A DNA stretch of 64,000 nucleotides, from positions 124,001 through 188,000 of the forward strand of contig NZ_CAAHFG010000003.1 in assembly GCF_900890425.1 (NCBI RefSeq), given 5' to 3'. Below are positions 53,894 to 61,988 of this stretch, one piece after another. How positions within the stretch are numbered: the first letter of the stretch is position 1; each line of letters opens with the position of its first letter. This DNA comes from Pontiella desulfatans. GTDB lineage: Bacteria; Verrucomicrobiota; Kiritimatiellia; Kiritimatiellales; Pontiellaceae. The notes under the pieces were generated by a model, which made no database searches, was not told the origin of the DNA, and saw nothing but the letters and a program-made list of their open reading frames with translations. The position numbers were made by a program, and so were the translations under genes.

Positions 53894-54348
53894 CACCAAT
53901 CGTGCATATGTCCGAAATCCCGCGCGAGGTTGCGCATTTCCTTCTCGTTCGTTTCGAGCAGGTTGGTGAAAACCTCCTTGATGCGCTTGGAATGGGCGCG
54001 CTTGACGACCTCGCGGTAGAGCTCCGACAGGCGTTCGTCGAGCCGCAGCACCTCGCGCAGCACGGCCTCCGCGTCCATCTCGTGCGTCAGCTCGGCCGGG
54101 GCGAGATAATCCTCCACCCCGATGTTGGGCGGGAACTGCAGCCAGGTGTCGGTAACATCGTGCGACACCTGTTTCTCATAGACTTCCAGCGCCTCTTCGT
54201 GTCGCTGTTCGGCTTCGCCGAGATAGTCGAGCAGGATCTTCACCCGCACCTTGTCGGTTTCGGCGCTCAGCGTGCCGTAGTATTCAGCCAGCCGGGTGTG
54301 GAAATCCCGCGCTTGGTCGATCACATCCATGATTCTTTCCTGGCTCAT
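53893..54348 (-). CDS. Small helical, possibly ferritin-like protein
   Basis: 151 residues, nearly all helical, with DYLGEAEQRHEEALEVYEKQ resembling an E-x-x-H metal motif and a helical hairpin as in rubrerythrin/ferritin-like proteins, ending DFGHMHDW. Iron binding is inferred. No signal peptide. It heads the lipoprotein run downstream. Confidence 0.5.
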   Translation of the reverse strand: MSQERIMDVIDQARDFHTRLAEYYGTLSAETDKVRVKILLDYLGEAEQRHEEALEVYEKQVSHDVTDTWLQFPPNIGVEDYLAPAELTHEMDAEAVLREVLRLDERLSELYREVVKRAHSKRIKEVFTNLLETNEKEMRNLARDFGHMHDW

Positions 54349-54489
54349 TTCATACCTCCATTCCCTTCAACCCCTAAAGAGGGGTATACGCCGATCTTTG
54401 TTGTTTGCAAGAGAAAACATGAGTGCGCTAACAGGCATTTCCATGCCGAATTGCGGGCTGTTCTTGAGCCAGGGAAATCATGACGGTCG

Positions 54490-55200
54490 TTAAAAATGGC
54501 GCATTTCGCAGGGCTGTGTTTCCGACCGCTTCAGGTAAAGCATGTCGCCGGGGTTTTCCGCGGGGAATCCTTCCGGCCGTTGGACGTCGTCTTTCCCGTG
54601 GGCGATCCGCATCTTGAGCCTGCCGCCCTTCTGGAACTTAACGATGCACTTCATTATGGTTGCGGGGCCGGAGCCGCCAACGGCCACGATGTCCAGCGAG
54701 GCGGGGGTGGTGGAGGGGTCATACGTATACGTCATGCTCCCGCCGCGCTCCAGGGCCATTCTGCGGGTGGACTCCGTATAGCCGGTAATCATGTCGGCCT
54801 GTCCGTTCTCGTCGAAAACAAAGGTAATGAAGCCATAGTTTTCGGAATCGAAATGCCGCCACACGCCGATGATTTTCCTGGGATCGTCTAGCGCCAATTC
54901 CGGCGGTTTGGCATCGTCCGGTTCAATGACTCCGTTCCCGTCCACATCGAACGCGGCAAAGTTGCGTTCCGCCGTGGAAGGATTGAACCGCTTCCCTTGC
55001 TCCTGCATGTAGGCTTCGCCGAACGAAAAATATTCATCCTTCGTAACCTTTCCGTCGGAGTTGGTGTCCATGGCGCGAAACAGCTTTTCACCCATTGTCC
55101 GCACGGGTTCTGCCATGTCTTTCCCGGTTGCGTTCAGCAATATGCCAGGCAGGCAAAGCATCGTAATAATTCCAGCCGATCTCGTGATGTTTCTTTTCAT
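54490..55200 (-). CDS. Exported EF-hand protein
   Basis: 236 residues from ATG 55200; longer frames run through unlikely low-complexity sequence. A signal peptide (SAGIITMLCLPGILLNATG) precedes two EF-hand calcium loops, DTNSDGKVTKDE and DVDGNGVIEPDD, then a beta-rich C-terminal domain. Probably periplasmic or outer-surface, calcium-dependent. Confidence 0.7.
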   Translation of the reverse strand: MKRNITRSAGIITMLCLPGILLNATGKDMAEPVRTMGEKLFRAMDTNSDGKVTKDEYFSFGEAYMQEQGKRFNPSTAERNFAAFDVDGNGVIEPDDAKPPELALDDPRKIIGVWRHFDSENYGFITFVFDENGQADMITGYTESTRRMALERGGSMTYTYDPSTTPASLDIVAVGGSGPATIMKCIVKFQKGGRLKMRIAHGKDDVQRPEGFPAENPGDMLYLKRSETQPCEMRHF

Positions 55201-55608
55201 TGCGCACCTCCCGGTTGCATCTTGCCCAACCGCATCGGGTGTGCCATGTCGTTGCGGGGTGTGCGGAGGGCTTTGGCCGCAAAGGGTTATGGCATTGGAG
55301 GTGTGCGTGGTATTTCCGGTGGATGAACGTTTTGTGCATGCGAGACCTGCCTTCCGTGTATGGGGCATTGCCCAAGAATGCAGGGGGGGCGCTGGCTTCT
55401 GTGGCTGGTTCGATCAACCGCCATGTCACCCGAAATGCGGGCACATATTTACCTTCGAATCCCGGTTCCTTGCAATAAATCCACTATTCCTCCCAACCAA
55501 TCATCCAGAACCGTAAGATTACGTAGATTGTGGTCGAACTGGGATTGTGCTTGATTATAATCTTCGCCTGTCTAGGATTTCAAATATCACGGAAAAGGAG
55601 ATGTGTAG
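55201..55608. other. Gap before the beta-barrel gene
   Basis: 408 bases without a convincing gene. A perfect TATAAT at 55556-55561 could be the minus-10 of the beta-barrel promoter, but no minus-35 stands out at proper spacing. AAAAGGAGA is the ribosome site before ATG 55609. The rest, including the start-side of the EF-hand gene, shows nothing clear. Confidence 0.4.
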
Positions 55609-56208
55609 ATGAGAGTAAGATTGGTGGTTGGGTTGTTGATGGTTGGTTGTGCTGGTTTGGCTCACGCAGGGGTCACTCCCTATGCAAGCCTCGACGGTGG
55701 TGCGGTTTGGTTAAGCGATACATACGAAGTCAGGACGGATACCGGTTGGATTTTTGAAGGCGCGGTCGGAATGGGTATCGATGGAGCGTTTCCCCCCATT
55801 CGCGTCGAGTTGGCCTCTGGATACCAGAAAAGTAATTTAGCGCAAAACGGGAACGGGGTTTCCGGTGGAAAGATGGGGATCGGCAATGTTATGGCGAACC
55901 TCTATCTGGACATCATGGACTTCGATTCCGGCTATGTTCGCGAGGGCTCCCATTTTACGCCGTTTGTACCCTACGTTTTTGCCGGTATCGGCGCGGCCTA
56001 TTCCCATGCGGAATGGGACGGCGAAACCGCAGAGGACACGAAGGTTGCCGGCAACCTCGGCGCGGGATGCGGTTGGTACATCACCAGCCACTTGATGATG
56101 GATGTGAAATATAAATATTTCTTCAGCCGCGATATGGAGATCGAAAACCAGTACGAGGTCGACCTGACCTCCCACCAGATTCTGGCGGGTCTTCGCTACA
56201 TGTTCTAA
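55609..56208 (+). CDS. Outer-membrane beta-barrel protein
   Basis: 199 residues with signal peptide RVRLVVGLLMVGCAGLAHA and alternating beta strands; the end GLRYMF with terminal Phe is the typical outer-membrane beta-signal. It resembles the OmpA/OmpW-like eight-strand barrels. A strong AAGGAGA ribosome site precedes the ATG. A terminator lies just after the stop. Confidence 0.75.
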   Translation: MRVRLVVGLLMVGCAGLAHAGVTPYASLDGGAVWLSDTYEVRTDTGWIFEGAVGMGIDGAFPPIRVELASGYQKSNLAQNGNGVSGGKMGIGNVMANLYLDIMDFDSGYVREGSHFTPFVPYVFAGIGAAYSHAEWDGETAEDTKVAGNLGAGCGWYITSHLMMDVKYKYFFSRDMEIENQYEVDLTSHQILAGLRYMF

Positions 56209-56225
56209 GGCGAATCAGTGTTCGT

Positions 56226-57212
56226 TCATAATGCCGGCCATTGGCCGGCATTTTTTATGAGCTGCTCCAGGCACTGGAACGCGGCAGGGGTGTCGTTGAG
56301 GCAGGGGATCATGCGGAACGATTCGCCACCGGCTTCCAGGAAGGTTTCCTGGCCGCGCAGCTCGATCTCCTCAAGCGTTTCAAGGCAGTCGCAAAAGAAG
56401 GCCGGGCAAATGACGGCCAATTGCTTGATTCCGCGCGTCGGCAGCTCCTGCAGCACCGCGTCGGTGTAGGGTTCCATCCACTTGGCCCGGCCCAGCCGCG
56501 ACTGGAACGAGACGGAATAACGCTCCGGGGGAATGCCCGCCGCCTCGACGACGGCCCTGGTGGTCTCGAAACATTGGTGGCGGTAGCAGGTGGCATGGGC
56601 CGGCGACTCCGTTGTGCAGCAATTCGCCGAAGCCAGGCAATGGCCGCCGGTTGGGTCGGTCTTCTTCAGGTGCCGTTCCGGCAGGCCGTGGTAGCTGAAC
56701 AAAATATGCTCGTCCACCTCCTTCAGGGCGTCGGCCAGCGGTTGGATGTAGGTGGGTTCCCGATAGAACGGAGGGGCCACGCGCAGGGTCACCCGGTTTC
56801 CCAGCACCTTCTTAACCCCCGCCACGCAAGAGCCGACGGTGGCCATGGCATACTGCGGGAACAGCGGCAACAGGCAGATCTCATCCACCCCTTGCGCCAG
56901 CAGGTTCTCGGTCGCCTGCTTGAACGAGGGGGTGCCGTAGGCCATGCCCACTTCAGCGCCAAGCCCGTCGGCAAGGCGGGTGCAGTAGTGGACCAGCGGC
57001 GAACCGTTTTCGGTCCAGATGGCTTGGTAGGCCTCGGCCGACTGCGCCGGGCGCTTGGGCAGGATGGCCCAATGCACCAGGGCATAGCGAAGGGGGAGGG
57101 GCAGATCGATCACAAACGGATCCATCAGGAACTCCTCCAGGTAGATCCGCAGCGCCTCTTCCGTCGGCGCATCCGGCGACCCCGTGTTCATCAATAAAAT
57201 ACCGCGTTTCAT
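56226..57212 (-). CDS. hemH: Ferrochelatase
   Basis: Inserts Fe2+ into protoporphyrin IX, the last step of protoheme synthesis. The 328-residue protein has the SYHGLPERH motif (metal-binding His175), LLPLFPQYA and CPAFFCDCLETLEEI. Several extra cysteines (CLASANCCTTESPAHATC) are present; whether they bind a cluster is unknown. It lies upstream of the hemG gene's end, same strand. Confidence 0.95.
   Translation of the reverse strand: MKRGILLMNTGSPDAPTEEALRIYLEEFLMDPFVIDLPLPLRYALVHWAILPKRPAQSAEAYQAIWTENGSPLVHYCTRLADGLGAEVGMAYGTPSFKQATENLLAQGVDEICLLPLFPQYAMATVGSCVAGVKKVLGNRVTLRVAPPFYREPTYIQPLADALKEVDEHILFSYHGLPERHLKKTDPTGGHCLASANCCTTESPAHATCYRHQCFETTRAVVEAAGIPPERYSVSFQSRLGRAKWMEPYTDAVLQELPTRGIKQLAVICPAFFCDCLETLEEIELRGQETFLEAGGESFRMIPCLNDTPAAFQCLEQLIKNAGQWPAL
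56230..56256 (+). terminator. Terminator of the beta-barrel gene, inside the 3' end of hemH
   Basis: A perfect 10-bp stem (AATGCCGGCC, loop ATT, GGCCGGCATT) is followed by TTTT on the plus strand. The same bases on the minus strand encode the last residues of HemH (NAGQWPAL), so one sequence serves both purposes. Confidence 0.85.
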
Positions 57213-57220
57213 ATTTTTTA

Positions 57221-57283
57221 AACACTAAGGCACGAAGAGCACTAAGGTTCGTGTCGCTTTGTGTCCTTTGCGTCTTCGTGGTT
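57221..57283. repeat. AACCAC-type dispersed palindrome overlapping the hemG end
   Basis: AACACTAAGGCACGAAGA is mirrored near the other end by CGTCTTCGTGGTT. It lies between hemG and hemH and encodes the last residues of HemG (NHEDAKDTKRHEP), which look like a repeat-derived tail. Confidence 0.6.
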
Positions 57284-58606
57284 AATTATTTTGTCTGCAA
57301 CGTTGATGCCGGAGAGGATGGAGTTGGCAACGGAAATGCCGTCGCGGTAGTGGCCGGCGAAATGGATGCCCGGATATGCGCCTTCGATCTGCTTCATGTG
57401 GTTGAGATATTTTTCATAGCCAACAACATATTGCGGGATCGCCTTCGGCCAGACGCTCAGGTGCTTGTAGTCCGGTTCGCCGTCAAGGCCGAGCAGATCC
57501 TTCAGATCCTTCAGGGCGTTGGCGAGTAGCATCTCCTCATCCATCAACGCACGGTCGGGCGACTGCGATCCGCCGATGAAGACCGTCAGCAAGGCCATGC
57601 CGCCCGGTGCGCGCTCGGCGAAGATCGACGATGGGAACAGGGCGCCCAGCGAGAAGCGGTTTTCAATCTTCGGGATCAGCATGCCGAATCCGTTGAGCGC
57701 GTGCATGAACTGGTTGATGCCGAATCCGAGCGACAGGCTGGCGACCGGCGGATAATAAACCGCGGAAAGCGGTGCCAGGTCGAATGGAACGTTCAGTTCG
57801 GTTTGCGCATGGGTGGGGATGGCAAGCACCACATCCGTGAATTCCTCGCAGTTGACCAGCCACTTGCCCTCATCCAGCGGTTGAATCCCGGCCACGGGTG
57901 TGTTCAACCGGATGGCTTCGCCCAGCTTGGCGGCGAGCTGCCTGGGCAGCACCTCCATGCCGTCGTCGAAGGTGAACATGCGCGCATCCTTCGTGGCCAC
58001 CTCCTCCCGCTGCTTGCGCTCCTTTGCCCCATTGATCGCCCCCTTGATGAGCGACCCATACTTTTGTTCCAGCGCATAGAGCTTGGGAAAGGCGTGGCAG
58101 GTGGAAAGCTTGGCGGGATCGCCGGCATAGACGCCGCTAACGAACGGGTTGATGGCGTAGTCGAGAAACTCCTGCCCAAGGCGCCGCACCACAAAGTCGG
58201 CCAGGCTTTCCTGTTCGTTCGATTTCGATTTGATGAACGGCTCGCGCAGCAGCCGCAGTTTTGCCCGGGTGGAAAAGGCATCCGAGAGAATGAAGGCTTG
58301 CGGCGAGGTTGGGAGGGCAATGGGCTTGCCGTCGCGAACGATGAAACGGTTGTTGGCTTCCGGCTTGGATGGCAACTTGTTGCCTTCAAGCCCCAGCCGT
58401 GCAATCAGTTTGCCGAGATGGGGGTGCGTATCAAGAATGGAGTTGGGGCCGCATTCCACCAGGAAGCCGTCTTCCCGCACGGTCTGGATGCAGCCGCCCA
58501 CGCGGTCGGAAGCCTCGAACACCGTGCAGTCGATGCCCTTTTCCTTCAGTTCGAACGCGGCCGTCAGCCCCGTGATGCCCGCACCAATAATCGCTACCTT
58601 TTGCAT
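57242..58606 (-). CDS. hemG: Protoporphyrinogen oxidase, HemG/HemY type
   Basis: Oxidises proto- or coproporphyrinogen to the porphyrin in heme synthesis, FAD-dependent. The 454-residue protein opens with the dinucleotide-binding motif VAIIGAGITGLTAAFELKEKG and FEASDRVGGCI, and continues with FLVECGPNSIL. Its C-terminus ends in a short charged tail derived from an intergenic repeat. hemH follows directly downstream. Confidence 0.9.
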   Translation of the reverse strand: MQKVAIIGAGITGLTAAFELKEKGIDCTVFEASDRVGGCIQTVREDGFLVECGPNSILDTHPHLGKLIARLGLEGNKLPSKPEANNRFIVRDGKPIALPTSPQAFILSDAFSTRAKLRLLREPFIKSKSNEQESLADFVVRRLGQEFLDYAINPFVSGVYAGDPAKLSTCHAFPKLYALEQKYGSLIKGAINGAKERKQREEVATKDARMFTFDDGMEVLPRQLAAKLGEAIRLNTPVAGIQPLDEGKWLVNCEEFTDVVLAIPTHAQTELNVPFDLAPLSAVYYPPVASLSLGFGINQFMHALNGFGMLIPKIENRFSLGALFPSSIFAERAPGGMALLTVFIGGSQSPDRALMDEEMLLANALKDLKDLLGLDGEPDYKHLSVWPKAIPQYVVGYEKYLNHMKQIEGAYPGIHFAGHYRDGISVANSILSGINVADKIINHEDAKDTKRHEP

Positions 58607-58688
58607 GCCGCATTATTAACCGTGAATGCATCGGAAGGAAAGTTTGTAGTTCCACCTTTAGGCGGCCTTGCGTGGTCTGGCTGAAAAG

Positions 58689-59020
58689 TCAGCTGAGCTT
58701 TTCCGCATCCGAGATAAGGTTTTCGAGGTCGGCTTCAATGATGCCCCATACCACGCGCTCATCAATGCTATCATAGCCATGTGCTAGTATGTTGCGGAAG
58801 GAGATGATGCTCCTGTAGTCGCGAATCTTTTCCAGGACATTGCCATCGATGCGGCTGATCCGGTTTAGGGCTTCGCCTATGATCTCAAACTTGCGCTCGA
58901 CGGCGGATTGGGTTTTGCGGTCGATCTGATACTCTTCGAACGACATGCCTGCAACGAACTACGCACTTCGTGGGCGTTCAAGAGCACATCGTTAATGCAA
59001 TCAAGGAGCTTATTGTCCAT
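58689..59020 (-). pseudogene. HepT-like (DUF86) HEPN gene with a frameshift
   Basis: The ATG at 59020 overlaps the mntA-like stop, and its frame codes MDNKLLDCINDVLLNAHEVR, a normal HepT N-terminus. The rest (from about 58946, MSFEEYQIDRKTQSAV and the HEPN motif RNILAHGYD) lies in a different frame. A single missing base near 58946-58957 would explain it. The gene is therefore broken, or needs frameshifting, or the assembly has an error there. Confidence 0.75.
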
Positions 59021-59309
59021 AGACGCAAACCCCATTTTGCTTGATGTCTTGCCGGAGGGAGGGCTTCTTGATTGAAGATGCGGTTAGCAAGTCGATGGAA
59101 GTGTGCAGGGTGTCTTCGAGTTCGTGGAGCAGTCCGAAGAATTTCTTTGCGTATTCGGCGGGCGGAAGATCGCGGAACGAAACGCAAAAATCAATGTCGC
59201 TACCCATGTGTTGCTCGCCACGGGCGTACGAGCCAAACACATCGAGCCGCCGCACATCATAGCGCTTGCAGATGGGGGCCACTGATTTCTTTATTTCCGG
59301 CAAGTTCAT
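59010..59309 (-). CDS. MntA-like nucleotidyltransferase antitoxin
   Basis: 99 residues. The polymerase-beta-type active site GSYARGEQHMGSDID is at 26-40, with the two catalytic Asp. It is the usual partner of HepT in a toxin-antitoxin module in which MntA adds nucleotides to the HEPN toxin. The downstream HepT gene overlaps it and is frameshifted. Confidence 0.85.
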   Translation of the reverse strand: MNLPEIKKSVAPICKRYDVRRLDVFGSYARGEQHMGSDIDFCVSFRDLPPAEYAKKFFGLLHELEDTLHTSIDLLTASSIKKPSLRQDIKQNGVCVYGQ

Positions 59310-59372
59310 GGTGGCAGGCTAGTAGGATGAACCTCCCATGGCAATTTATTTTGATAGGATTACAGGGGGCGG

Positions 59373-60674
59373 CTACGGTTTGGATACCCGTGCCGGCGTT
59401 TCGTTGACGAGGGTGATGTTCTCCGCGATCGGCGCTCCGCTTTTGCGTTGATAGAACGCATAGCCTTTGTTCGTCGCCTGCTCGATGGAGAATCCTGCCG
59501 GAACATAGGCGCGGTTGCGTGTGGTCAGCTTAATGGTGTGGCCCGTTCCGTTGACGGTCGCGAGGACCGTGTTGGCCAGGCCATTGCGGCTGTCCAGAAT
59601 GTCGAGCTCGACCTTGGCATTCTTGGAGGAATAATAGGGGCAGCTCAGCGCTTCCGCGTAGCGGGCATTCGCCCGGCAGTTTTCCAGCAGATCGTTGTGG
59701 CCGATATTAAAGCCGGCGGCAATGCAGTCCGTCACTTCGCAGTTGATGGCCACGTCCCCGCCGGAGCTGAGGCCAATGCAGATGCCGCGGCGCATTTGGC
59801 GCACCGTGCAGTCGCGAATGGTCGTGTTTTGCGTGGGGATATTGTTTTCGCCGCCGTGGGGATACATGCGGATGCCGTCTTCGCTCAGGGAAAGCATCTC
59901 ATCGGGAAGGATGCTCCCGTCGTCGGCCACAACGACGCCTTCAACATAGCCCCCCGAGCGGGCTTTGAAATCCTGTTCAAAAGCAAAGCCCGACTCCTCC
60001 GCAAGAATTTCGTTCGTAGGGCGCAGCAGGCCATCCACATGGCAGTTTTCAATCAGGGTGTTTTCCGCCCCCTGCACAAAGATCGCGTGCCCCATTGCGC
60101 GCATATGCACCTTGCAGTTGATCAGCTTGGAATGTTTCGCCGGCCAGCCCACCCGGATACCGTTCATTTTGCGCACCACGCCGCCGCCCAGGCCGTACAG
60201 GCTGCCGTAGCCCCACGGCGATGATCCGGAGGTGGTGATGTCCACATCCTTTAGCGTCACGTTCGATCCCACCACATTGAAAATCTTGTTGCGGCTCTGT
60301 GCGCTGTGTTCCCCGCCAATGTTCCTGGTCGTCAGCCCCTCGAACACGATGCGGTCGCCAATCAGGTCGACCACGCAATAGAAGCCGTTCTTGCCCGGCA
60401 CGACGCCAAACTTTGAGAACAGCCGGTTGTCGATCTCGAACGTGACGCCGCTCATGTCGAAATGGGAATCGTTGCCCGTGAAGCGGAAAAAATGGTGATC
60501 CGGCGCATCCTCGACCTGGTAAACCCCCGGCTTCATCCGCACCTTGACGTTGTCCTTGGCAAGGTATTCGCGGAATTCCTTCAATGAACCGGTTTCAACA
60601 AACGCGCTGTCCGTTTTGGACAAGGCCGTGCCGCACACGGCAACTGCGATCAATAGGGATAGTATGGTTTTCAT
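59373..60674 (-). CDS. Exported right-handed beta-helix protein
   Basis: 433 residues from ATG 60674 (a longer frame is ignored because the signal peptide KTILSLLIAVAVCGTALS begins here). The middle has repeated beta-helix coils (KLINCKVHMRAMGHAIFVQG, NTLIENCHVDGL, NTTIRDCTVRQM). This fold is common in polysaccharide lyases and pectate-lyase-like proteins; catalytic residues are not obvious. Probably acts on or binds a polysaccharide. Confidence 0.75.
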   Translation of the reverse strand: MKTILSLLIAVAVCGTALSKTDSAFVETGSLKEFREYLAKDNVKVRMKPGVYQVEDAPDHHFFRFTGNDSHFDMSGVTFEIDNRLFSKFGVVPGKNGFYCVVDLIGDRIVFEGLTTRNIGGEHSAQSRNKIFNVVGSNVTLKDVDITTSGSSPWGYGSLYGLGGGVVRKMNGIRVGWPAKHSKLINCKVHMRAMGHAIFVQGAENTLIENCHVDGLLRPTNEILAEESGFAFEQDFKARSGGYVEGVVVADDGSILPDEMLSLSEDGIRMYPHGGENNIPTQNTTIRDCTVRQMRRGICIGLSSGGDVAINCEVTDCIAAGFNIGHNDLLENCRANARYAEALSCPYYSSKNAKVELDILDSRNGLANTVLATVNGTGHTIKLTTRNRAYVPAGFSIEQATNKGYAFYQRKSGAPIAENITLVNETPARVSKP

Positions 60675-60770
60675 GGAGCCATTAAACCATGGATGGGCAT
60701 TGGTTCGCACGAACAATGTACAATGGGCATCCCGCTCGTTTCCCGCATGGCGGGGATTGCTGGGGAATAA

Positions 60771-60790
60771 GCAAGCGGGACGCTTGCTCC
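60771..60790 (-). repeat. REP-like element F
   Basis: Read on the minus strand: GGAG followed by CAAGCG-TCC-CGCTTGC. Nearly identical to element G at 60973. Confidence 0.65.
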
Positions 60791-60843
60791 AGCTTGTTGA
60801 GAAACCCTGTGCTGTATAGCGACCTGCTTTGCGTGGGAGAGTG

Positions 60844-60897
60844 GACAGAATGATTTTCATTACACCTTCCTACTGAAGGATTTTAAATTATTCTGTC
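60844..60897. repeat. Imperfect inverted repeat in the gap before the methyltransferase remnant
   Basis: GACAGAATGATTT (60844-60856) and AAATTATTCTGTC (60885-60897) form a 13-bp stem with one mismatch. No gene lies here; the bases 60675-60990 hold only these repeats. Confidence 0.5.
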
Positions 60898-60972
60898 ACT
60901 AAATTATCCTGTCTCCCAAACTCGTGGGATCATCGCCTGTTCGTGACGGTGTTACTTTGTCAACAGTCTGAA

Positions 60973-60994
60973 GCAAGCGGGACGCTTGCTCTAC
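60973..60994 (-). repeat. REP-like element G
   Basis: Minus strand: GTAG, then AGCAAGCG-TCC-CGCTTGCT. Its GTAG overlaps the TAG stop of the degraded methyltransferase frame. Confidence 0.7.
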
Positions 60995-61338
60995 ACTGAA
61001 GCATACCGCCCGCCGTCCATGCGCAAGGCCTGCACCTGGTCGCGCAGGGCTTTCTGCCAGGGTTGTTTATGTGGGGCAGGCTTTCCTGCCTACCCTTGCG
61101 CGGATGGGCAGGCTGGAAAGCCTGCCCCACGTACGTCCAGCTCGCCCTTTGCGGGACGGCTTCCAGGCATTGGAATTCGGGGCGGAGCCAGCGGATGGTG
61201 CCTTGCGCCTCGGCGGCGGCGTGGGCGGCGTTGAGGGCGACGAGGCGCTCGAGGATATCGTCGTGGATTTGCATCAGGACGGAAACGAGACCCTGTTCGT
61301 GGATGGTCTTTCGCGCCCTGATGTGGGGGTCTGGTGCG
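60991..61338 (-). pseudogene. Remnant of the C-terminus of a MmeI-like DNA methyltransferase
   Basis: The minus strand codes [18 protein letters not shown], then directly [30 protein letters not shown], and, in another frame, [15 protein letters not shown] and a stop. This order fits the end of type IIL/MmeI-like class I DNA methyltransferases, where the same blocks are separated by a longer segment; an internal deletion is apparent. A palindromic element (61071-61130) lies within it and breaks the frame. The catalytic part is gone. Family assignment is from memory. Confidence 0.6.
61071..61130. repeat. REP-like inverted pair H inside the methyltransferase remnant
   Basis: GTGGGGCAGGCTTTCC on the plus strand and the same word read on the minus strand from 61130 form an inverted pair around a short spacer. 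It sits in the middle of the methyltransferase remnant. Confidence 0.7.
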
Positions 61339-61974
61339 CTACCCGTTGTCCATGGTGGCCGGGTCAATGCGCATGCATTCGCCCCAAAAGGCATTCTCCA
61401 TCACACGCGCATAGGTCAAGATGGTTGTGTCCGGCAGCAACTGACAGACTTCATGCGCCAGCGCCCGGCCTTCTTCGTTATAGGAGCGCAACTCCTCCGG
61501 TGAACAAGGGACAAACCATTTCCCGTGGTCATCCGTGTCGGCCACCGTACTGTAGCGATCTGCCCAGGCCTCCAGCCGGTTGTCCAGTTCCTGCTCCGTC
61601 CCGGTAATGGATTCGAGCCAGGTGCCGCAGCCGTTTCGATCCCAAAGACAACAGCCATGGTCGGCAAACATTCGGATCCTGGTATGCTCCAATGCCGCTG
61701 GCCATCTTGGAAAACAGCCGGGGTCGATGCCGACCGTCTCCTGGGCTTCATGGAAAACATCCTTGCCGAACCAGTCCCGCAGCAGTTCAAACATACGCGT
61801 CGTGTATTCGTCATAAGCCGGAGTGCTGGCCGCCAGCAGGCAGAAAGCAATGCCGTAGCGGTCGCGCAGATAATGGACGAACGGAAGAATCCCGGCAGAA
61901 GCTTTCCCTTCGCAGTAGAGGCAATACCTACCTTCAGAGAAATCCCGTTCTGCCTTTGACGCGCTCAGTTTCAT
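61339..61974 (-). CDS. Unrecognised Cys/Trp-rich protein
   Basis: 211 residues; family uncertain (DUF4125-like is a possibility I cannot confirm). Several Cys and Trp residues ([26 protein letters not shown]) suggest metal binding. No signal peptide. It adjoins the methyltransferase remnant and precedes no obvious partner. Confidence 0.5.
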   Translation of the reverse strand: MKLSASKAERDFSEGRYCLYCEGKASAGILPFVHYLRDRYGIAFCLLAASTPAYDEYTTRMFELLRDWFGKDVFHEAQETVGIDPGCFPRWPAALEHTRIRMFADHGCCLWDRNGCGTWLESITGTEQELDNRLEAWADRYSTVADTDDHGKWFVPCSPEELRSYNEEGRALAHEVCQLLPDTTILTYARVMENAFWGECMRIDPATMDNG

Positions 61975-61988
61975 AGCTGGTGAACTCT

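Noticed and set aside
55400-55425. GGTTCGATCAACC resembling a tRNA T-arm
   Set aside because: The stem does not pair as a T-arm and no anticodon or acceptor stem can be drawn around it.
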